In this document: positions 57,252 to 64,000 of the stretch, piece by piece
Layout: each line of letters opens with the position of its first letter
Numbering within the stretch: position 1 is the stretch's first letter
Assembly (NCBI GenBank): GCA_947579605.1
Contig: OX388329.1
Location: 23,268,299-23,332,298 of the forward strand
Reading direction: 5' to 3'
Length of the DNA stretch: 64,000 nt
Source of the DNA: Athripsodes cinereus
Taxonomy: Eukaryota; Arthropoda; Insecta; Trichoptera; Leptoceridae
Made by a program: the position numbers and the translations under genes
Notes under the pieces: model-generated
The model's database searches: none
What the model was told of the DNA's origin: nothing
What the model saw: only the letters and a program-made list of their open reading frames with translations

Positions 57252-59782
57252 TTATGTCTCTGAACACCCTGCCATGTACCTTCTTATATTATTATATTAT
57301 TTTATACTATATTAAATCAGTTTATCCTTAATCTTGCATTCAACAAATTAAATATATCACCAGATTATAGCACACCATAGTGTGATTTTTTTATAAATTT
57401 TGTTCCACCTTTTTTTAAAATAATTATTCGTATATGATGTCGAATATTAAATTTCTAAGAAATACCTAGATCTCTCGCTTGCGTTGCTTAAATATTATCT
57501 TTTAGAACTTAATGGTTATGTAAAAGACTCGTTCTTTTGATACAGAGACATAATCTGCATTCAGTTTTTGTTTGTTTTTAGCATCTTAGTCGTACAATTG
57601 TAATTTATAATAGATATTAATTAGCATATTACAATAATTCTCTAATTTCTATGAGAAGTTGTTTTAGTCTCATATCTTCCTCATTTCCGTTCTCAGCTCT
57701 GGATTATTATTGTTATTATGTATGAAGGGTAGTTAAGTAAGTAGGTAAGTGTAGGTAGGTATCTGCGGAGAGGGTGGTTTGATATTTCGGGAGGCAAAGA
57801 GGGAGGCTAGCCACGCTTAGTGCACTCGCACAATGAGGGAGTTTTTATTAGCGGGTAAGTCACCCAGTCATTAGTGCCCTATCAACAGAGCGGATACACA
57901 CTGTTACAGAAATTATTATCTTATTATCGATTATATCCAATATCAAGATTCAACAGTTCATTACTTAGAATATTTTTTAAGTGTTTTTCCTAGTAGATGT
58001 ACCATCAATTGTTTGGCAGCACAGTCACACACACTGAGTTTAGTCGTCAAACGATCAAATTAAGCCGTGGAGCCGCTTTAAATTTTTCGTACCAGGAGAT
58101 AACCTGTCAATATGAACTGTAGTTACATAAACTTCTTGCAATCTCTCACATTCAAAACATTTTATTTAAGTTCAAAGATGCAATTTTTGAATGCTCTTAC
58201 TGTAATGTTAAATAGAATAATTCCTAACAGTTTTATGTTGGAAGTGATAAAATATACCTACAGTGTCAAAGAAGTGCTTTGGCACATGAAGTATAATAAA
58301 GTCAAGTACTATTATACTTACCCCCTTTGGACATTTACATATATATTCAATTAGATTTACATCGTACTGGTGTTCAAATGAATATGATATTGATTATTTG
58401 AAACAAATCGATTAAGATCAGTATTGAATGTTTTATTAAATATTACTTCAATAATTTATAATTGTCAATGTGAATAACAATAATATAATGATGAAGTGTA
58501 CAAACACCCTGTACCGAGTAAACACGGAGTGAGCGCGTGCCGTAGTAAGAATTTTTTTCAACCCTAATGGTGGCGTTACATGATTCCGGTCGGCAGTTTT
58601 GGTTAGTTTTGTGTTGCATGTTTTTGCTATTATTTTACACTAAACCTACCACCACCACAACTAAACCTATTACTTCAACTAATACTAACACCTACAATCA
58701 CATTCTTATAATATAAATTCACTATTTCTCACTATACACAACTATGTATAGGTATATGTATACCCATTATTATTTACTTTAGTTTACTTACCTACTATTT
58801 ATTGTACCTGTAATTGAGACGTGAGTTTTGTTCCTCTTTATATGAAAGATATAGAGAATGAACACTGAACAAAATACACGTATATTTTACATACTTCTAT
58901 TATACCTTTTTCATTTTTTTTTAATTAAACACTGTTTTTATGTTGATTCGATCCCTCATTTATCTTTATCTTATTCGCCATAATCTTCGTTACTGGATAA
59001 ATAATATCCCATCTAATTTGAAAAGATTTCGATGCAAATAGTGAATATGTAGATATTATAAAGATTATCCAATTTGAAAAAACAGGTGACAATAACTTCC
59101 AGGTATTGCGAATATATCGTAGAAAAACGTGGTTAAATAGGCGTCGAGAGGCTTTGAATGGAAGAGGATTGTTTCTAGTATGTTTATCTAGGAAGAGAAC
59201 GGACATATCTTTAAAATACGCTTATTGAGGGTACCTTATATGTGATTGCAATAGCGTTTGTATTGCCTATTAATACCTACTATATTTAGGTGTGTATAAT
59301 CTGGAGTACCGTGGACCTGGATGAATATTGTATTACCTACTTGTGTATATATAATATGTATTTGGTAAATTTTGTATAGTCTATATTAAGACATACCTAT
59401 CTTTCTTCTTTTTATTTAAATTGACAAAGCCTTCTTTGCTGGAAAGGAGGCTAGATAAACCAGAGACAGCAAAAAAAAACATATATATCATTTAAAAGTT
59501 GATTGAGAAGCTTGGCATATTACAATGATGTGAGGCGAATGATGTAAAAAACAGAATTATTTACACATTACATTTATTAAAAAAAAAGAAAACATGTGAA
59601 AATTATCAATGATAAAATATTAAGATCAATCAATTTCCTTATCTAAAATCTAAGCCTATCAAATGAACACCCTTTTCCCAATAAATTGTCTTTCCCTTAA
59701 CACAAATCACAGTCCTTGGACTACTCCTTTTTATTATTCATTAATTGTCTATATCACCAAAAAAATAAAACAAGCACACGAG
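57252..59782. other. 2.5 kb without a supported gene
   Basis: AT-rich with a moderately GC-rich patch at 57750-57850. Frames at 58112-58354 (plus) and 58925-59206 (minus) show no motif. No TE ends recognised. Confidence 0.45.
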
Positions 59783-59968
59783 ACTCACTCACGTAGACTG
59801 CTCCCTGAAGATCGTTCTGCCTCAGGCAGACGCAATCCATCCCTCGAGGACATCCTGGCATATAGCCTTCAGGATGAAGTTGTCCCGAGACCGGCGGCTG
59901 CCCCCCAAGGAGGTCTACACCATGCGTCCAAGGGCTTTGGCGGGACAGCACGGCGTCCAGTCTCAATA
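59783..59968. other. isolated GC-rich island, open on both strands
   Basis: About 185 bp of sharply higher GC content. Plus strand is open as part of a 108-codon frame (RSASGRRNPSLEDILAYSLQ ... HHASKGFGGTARRPV), minus strand is open for 70 codons (MRLDAVLSRQSPWTHGVDLL). No family recognised on either. It could be a fragment of a coding exon or of a GC-rich element; edges are abrupt. Confidence 0.3.
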
Positions 59969-60119
59969 TTACAATTTAAAAATATCTAGGATAATTTTTT
60001 TTATCAGGAGCATAGTATCGACCCGTAACAACTTTTAGTAAACTTTTATTTTGATTCAGTCTTGAATACAGATAATATTTTTTGTTTTGTTTTCACTTTG
60101 ATATATTGTATGTGAAATG

Positions 60120-60203
60120 AGTTAGTGTAATGTAAATAAAAATAATTTTAACTGTTAAAGCATTATAAGGGCGAAAGCTGTTCATTGCTTAAATAAATAA
60201 ACA
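60120..60203 (+). mobile_element. LINE 3' end, hairpin-tail family
   Basis: AAGGGCGAAAGCTGTTCATT (hairpin around 60170-60178) followed by TGCTTAAATAAATAAACAAA. Same terminal design as the copies at 12515 and 39257. It directly precedes the target site of the SINE-like repeat at 60217. Confidence 0.45.
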
Positions 60204-60216
60204 AATAATATATTAT

Positions 60217-60466
60217 ATCCCGTGGAGCACCCGGTAAAGAATTGGTCTCCCACTCTTCTCCATAAGTTTTCGAGTGTCCTGTAAAAGGCAGGTGTTCGAA
60301 AAAATAAGACATTTTACATCTCAAATTCGGCGATGAGGTTTGCCACCCATCCTGAATGTCTTAATTTTATATTGGCACGGAGAAGACAGCTTGCATGTTT
60401 TATATGCAGCTGGTCTGCTGGCTACCCCACTTGTGGGATATGCCGTGATGGTATAGTAGTAGTAGT
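60217..60466 (+). mobile_element. SINE-like repeat T, copy c, with 13-bp TSD
   Basis: ATCCCGTGGAGCACCCGG to GGTATAGTAGTAGTAGT. Flanked by AATAATATATTAT at 60204-60216 and 60467-60479, a perfect 13-bp duplication, as target-primed reverse transcription makes. No box A/B pair is visible; GTGTTCGAA is the only box B-like word. About 250 bp. Confidence 0.88.
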
Positions 60467-60479
60467 AATAATATATTAT

Positions 60480-60918
60480 CTTTGAATGCTTATTGATAAG
60501 AATGTCGATGTTAGTTATTTTAATAAAAACGGATTGAAAAAGTTATACTACCTTTACTGGTAATATTTTAAGTGAAATTAATGGTTCGGTAATAGCAAAA
60601 CACATTAATTATAGTACTGTATTTTATGTCTAGTAGTATAACCTTGTACAACGAAGACAGGTCTATTCTGTGGAAACATGAAAATTGATACTGAGTTGGT
60701 TAATAAAATGATCAATTTTTAAAAGTCATGTTCATGTTTGCCATGACTTTTTATACACCTTTATAAGTGAATGATATGTAAAAGAAGTAAACAATTCACG
60801 GAATATTAATTTATAAAGCAAACTGAATTTACAGTTTACATCAGAATTTGACAGTTTATGAACGTTATTCGCCACGAGGTTAGTTTACAAAAACAGCTTT
60901 TAAACATTAAGATAGTAT
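60480..60918. other. no gene
   Basis: AT-rich spacer between two copies of repeat T. Confidence 0.5.
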
Positions 60919-60928
60919 TCTTTCTTCT

Positions 60929-61183
60929 ATCCCGTGGAGCACCCGGTAAAGAATTGGTCTCCCACTCTTCTGCGTAAGTTTTCGAGTGTCCTGTAAAAGG
61001 CAGGTGTTCGAAAAAATTAAGACATTTTACATCTTAAATTCAGCGATGAGGTTTGCCACCCATCCTGAATGTCTTGATATTATATTGGCACGAAGAGGAC
61101 AGTTTTCATGTTTCTTACATGCAGCTGATCTGCTGGCTACCCCACTTGTGGGATATGCCGTGATGGTATAGTAGTAGTAGTAG
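60929..61183 (+). mobile_element. SINE-like repeat T, copy d, with 10-bp TSD
   Basis: Nearly identical to copy c along the full length, tail GTAGTAGTAGTAG. Flanked by TCTTTCTTCT at 60919-60928 and 61184-61193 (perfect). The 61-codon frame inside (60986-61171) is not kept open in the other copies, so it is not a gene. Confidence 0.9.
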
Positions 61184-61193
61184 TCTTTCTTCT

Positions 61194-62218
61194 TTATAAA
61201 TTGACACTATCTGTTGTACGTATTGTGCGAATGAAATGTCTGATAATAATATGGTGAAAATATCTCAACAATTTTCCGTATGGTCCATTTATTCGAGGTC
61301 TTTTATGAAATTCAATAAATGTTGTATGGCCGACCATAATAATATCTATAATGTGCATTGTACAAAGGAATATTTTGAGAATGCAAATGGTGACATAGGG
61401 GAAACTTACAATAAAATATATTATAACAAAAGGTGAAAATCAAAGGAGCGTATGAAAATGTGTTGGTGTCTATCGAAGTAGCTATGTACCATTGCGCTGC
61501 AGCAGTAGATATTCTGCAATGTTTGCGCTTGTCAGCAAAAATCTCTCACCAGATTCAATAACAGACGTGGGGAATTCAAATCATAAATCGGATGCACAAC
61601 CTATGTATCTAGGTTTATGTCAAAGGCTGATTGAATTAGTTAGTCTTATCGAGAAATTTCTATGATGTTATTGTTTCTGTAGTCTCATGAATTTCCAAAA
61701 ATTAATGCTTAGTTTTATGTACATTATTAATGTGTTTATACAGCAAATTGTTTTCAAAGCAGCACGTTTTAAAATCATTGTAAAATAAACTGTAGGTATT
61801 GCTTATATTTATTAACTGGCAATTGTCAAAGATATAAAGATAATATTATAGAATGGTTAAGGTTTAGTTCACCAACTGACGGTTCTTGATGGAAGTTCAT
61901 TTTAAAAATAAATAAAATTAAAGAAATCATTTCGTAATTTCACCAGTGATTTTTGCTTATCAATAACGTCACCAGCGGAATAATTAAATATTATATTTCA
62001 TTAAAATAGAATTGAGATTTATGTAGAATACAAAGAAATATAAATAGACCCCAAAAAGAATGATACGATGACTTTTAAAGCATTGTAGATGATATCTACT
62101 GAAAATGTTTTGGACTTCCAAATAAAAGACATATTATTATCGATACTGAACATTAGTAAGAGCTTAAATAAATATGCCTATATAGATGGAACAAAATAAA
62201 ATATTTTGTTTTCATAAT
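61194..62218. other. no gene
   Basis: AT-rich. 61878-61897 (CTGACGGTTCTTGATGGAAG) repeats 11089-11110 and marks a small interspersed repeat. The 66-codon frame 61236-61436 has no motif. Confidence 0.4.
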
Positions 62219-62430
62219 AATAACTAGACAACTTATTTATGATGCGCCGTTTTGTGGAAAAACCACCGCAAGGGCCCATTCAAGAATCATAACACCTCCC
62301 GAACAAAAGGGTTTTTAACCTCGTCTTGAACACCTCCACACTCTCCAGAGTTCGCAAATCATAATAAATTTTGTTCCACATCAACGGAACAGCCAGTTTT
62401 CTCAAATGGCAAAGGTTAGCCAACATAATT
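62219..62430 (-). pseudogene. LINE ORF2 C-terminus and 3' end (family G), copy 1
   Basis: Minus strand: LANLCHLRKLAVPLMWNKIY, YDLRTLESVEVFKTRLKTLL, FGRCYDS and TGA at 62280-62282, then a 60-nt 3' UTR and a TTATTATT tail. 'PLMWNK...LR.LES...FK.RLKTLLF' is a Jockey/CR1-group ending. Frame intact over the visible part. A sister lies at 63014-63200 and a tail fragment at 13306-13360. Confidence 0.75.
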
Positions 62431-63013
62431 ATGAGCTAGAATTTTCTGCAAAGCAGGTTTTTCAATATAGCCTATCGCGTCTATGTGTATACTTATACCT
62501 TCTACGTTTTCAATAGTGAACAATGGATGAAAATAGATAATATAATATTATAATGCACTGCACTTACTTACACACAACGAACCATTCAGACCAACTCGCC
62601 ACATACACAATAAAAATTGAAATGTTAGATATCTAGCATATGTATCTGTTCACATACTTCTTAGGGGAATTCTCTATGTGATTCCTTTTTTTAGATACCT
62701 ACCTACAAACTATGGTGCATCTATATAGCTACTTGTCTGCATTCAAATTACATATTCACGTCGCCCAGCAAGAATAATTTTTATTATTTTACGTGATATT
62801 GATTTGATATTGTTTTTTTTTCACTTATTTCGTTACGTTGCCACAATAATAATTGAGAAAGTGAAAAAAAAACATAAGCAGGGATAGTCTTATTCCTGGC
62901 TTTGTTCACCTTATTTATACCTCTTTATAATTTCACTTGGACTGTGCCAATAGTCCATCTGCTTTTGTCTGTTTCAACTGCATGTTTATTATAAAATAAT
63001 AATAATAAATAGT
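62431..63013. other. no gene
   Basis: AT-rich, no feature apart from an ATA-repeat at 62995-63009, probably the tail of the next LINE fragment. Confidence 0.45.
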
Positions 63014-63200
63014 CTTTTTTTTTATTAAGATGCGCCGTTTTATGGACAAACCACCGCAGAGGCCCATTCATGAATCATAACACCTTCTGAACAATAGGGT
63101 CTTATTAATCTCGCCTTGAACACCTTCACACTTTCCAGAATTCGCAAATTATAGGGAATTTTATTCCACAACAACGGATCACCAACTGCATGGAATTGAT
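63014..63200 (-). pseudogene. LINE ORF2 C-terminus (family G), copy 2, frameshifted
   Basis: Minus strand: HAVGDPLLWNKIPYNLRILE, SVKVFKARL, then a one-base frame change before the homologous stop near 63071. The 3' UTR (GATGCGCCGTTTTATGG) matches copy 1. Confidence 0.7.
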
Positions 63201-63234
63201 TTTCTGGCAAACCACTTGTAGGAAATCACATATA

Positions 63235-63359
63235 TGGTCTTATCAGTCTTATCAATCTCATCATGGGCTCCCTATAGTGATCTTGCTCATCTGAGATCAC
63301 TATAGGGAGCTCATGATGAGTTTGATAAGAAGAAAGACTGATAAGACCATATATGTGAT
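63235..63359. repeat. foldback palindrome P7
   Basis: Arms 63235-63283 and 63294-63359: ATCACATATATGGTCTTATC inverted at the far end and CTCCCTATAGTGATCT at the inner end. The right arm has about 17 extra bases (AAGAAGAAAGACTG region). Loop about 10 nt. Confidence 0.85.
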
Positions 63360-64000
63360 GTCCATAATGATAATATATTGTGAAAATTGTCAAATGCACC
63401 TATTGTAAGAAGGGAAATAAAAAGCTTTTCATTTCATTTCAAATGACTTGATGGTTTAATATGGATTAAGATAGCTTTAAAAATATTTTCAAAAAACAGC
63501 TGACAATAAAACTGACAACTGACAAATGCTATTATTTTTTCGTTATTATTAAGTTTAACTTCATAAAATAGCATTACAGCGTTTTGTTACATGGTGGTTG
63601 CTAATATTGTTATAGCCTACCTAGGTACATACAATTAATTTTTTTTACTGTGTATACTTTGACCATCATATTATTATTTGTGTTGTATTATTAGGTACTT
63701 GCTAGATTATATTTGCTATGTACTCTTTTTTTATTGTATATATTTTTTTCATGTCAAAGGCTAATATAGCCGATCAATGTATACATTATAAATAAATAAA
63801 TAAATAAAATAAAAATGAATTCCGAATTGGGTGTCCAATATGTAAAGTCAATATCATAGCTCATAGAGTCTCCACCACCGATGCTGCTAGACAGATAATA
63901 AATTAGAGTCGAAAAATAAATTATAATATTATTCCAGCTCTCCGTTCAGAATCCGCAATATACGAAAAAGTGTAATAAAATAGCCTTTATAGAACTTGAC
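63360..64000. other. no gene; LINE 3' end at 63735-63812
   Basis: 63735-63812 (plus) ends with AAAGGCTAATATAGCCGATC (hairpin 63759-63771) and TATAAATAAATAAATAAATA, the hairpin-tail LINE family. Otherwise AT-rich without features to the end of the window. Confidence 0.45.

Noticed and set aside
56859..57267. Overlapping open frames on both strands with Arg/Cys-rich products
   Set aside because: They lie inside the GC-rich MITE and reflect its composition.
57700..57850. Moderately GC-rich stretch as a possible promoter or exon
   Set aside because: No TATA, initiator, splice pattern or open frame that could be supported.
1..64000. CRISPR arrays, rRNA, prokaryotic operons
   Set aside because: No regularly spaced direct repeats, no rRNA signatures and no gene-dense coding typical of bacteria or phages.

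Overview
This 64 kb window looks like repeat-rich, AT-rich DNA from an arthropod nuclear genome, most probably an insect. No rRNA gene, no convincing tRNA gene, no bacterial-style operon and no intact host protein-coding gene could be supported. Almost everything recognisable is a transposable element or its debris, so the window is probably intergenic or lies within a large intron. Species cannot be named from the sequence. The mix of non-LTR families (Jockey/CR1-like, RTE-like, R1-like), tRNA-headed SINEs, hAT-type elements and foldback palindromes is typical of insects.

Layout. 0.1-9 kb: a tRNA-SINE fragment, short LINE 3' ends, a short SINE-like repeat with a TAG tail, and a 0.4 kb foldback (3164-3579) whose two arms each carry a hammerhead-ribozyme-like motif. 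9-13.3 kb: tail-to-tail LINE 3' ends, a palindrome with 252-bp arms enclosing a tRNA-like SINE (10322-10855), a 143-bp tandem duplication, and a hAT-type non-autonomous element (11638-12168). 13.3-19 kb: mostly featureless, with two more tRNA-SINEs and a LINE tail. 19.0-23.4 kb: the best-preserved gene-bearing element, a minus-strand LINE with ORF1 and ORF2 (endonuclease plus reverse transcriptase) broken by a single in-frame TAG. 23.4-35.6 kb: an 83-nt poly(A) run, palindromes, truncated LINE C-termini and a possible LTR with TATA box. 35.6-46.8 kb: a second copy of the hAT-type element (39369-39854), an RTE 3' half (40822-41481) and other LINE ends. 46.8-53.5 kb: the densest and most interesting part. 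It holds a second hammerhead-like motif, an unassigned 115-codon ORF, a palindrome, a 2.7 kb DNA transposon (47775-50492) with a perfect 8-bp target duplication around a degenerate gene of an uncharacterised multi-copy protein family, and then a 2.6 kb TIR element (50899-53473) with repeated subterminal motifs, itself carrying a hAT MITE and an R1-type LINE 3' end. 53.5-64 kb: LINE C-termini, a GC-rich MITE, two clean insertions of the TAG-tailed SINE-like repeat with target duplications, and another palindrome.

How the pieces relate. Autonomous machinery is represented only by broken copies: the LINE at 19-23 kb, the RTE and R1 ends, and the degenerate ORF at 48-50 kb. The numerous short insertions would have depended on such machinery elsewhere in the genome. 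Two LINE 3'-end families show conserved terminal hairpins, one with paired base changes between copies, which suggests structured RNA recognised by the reverse transcriptase.
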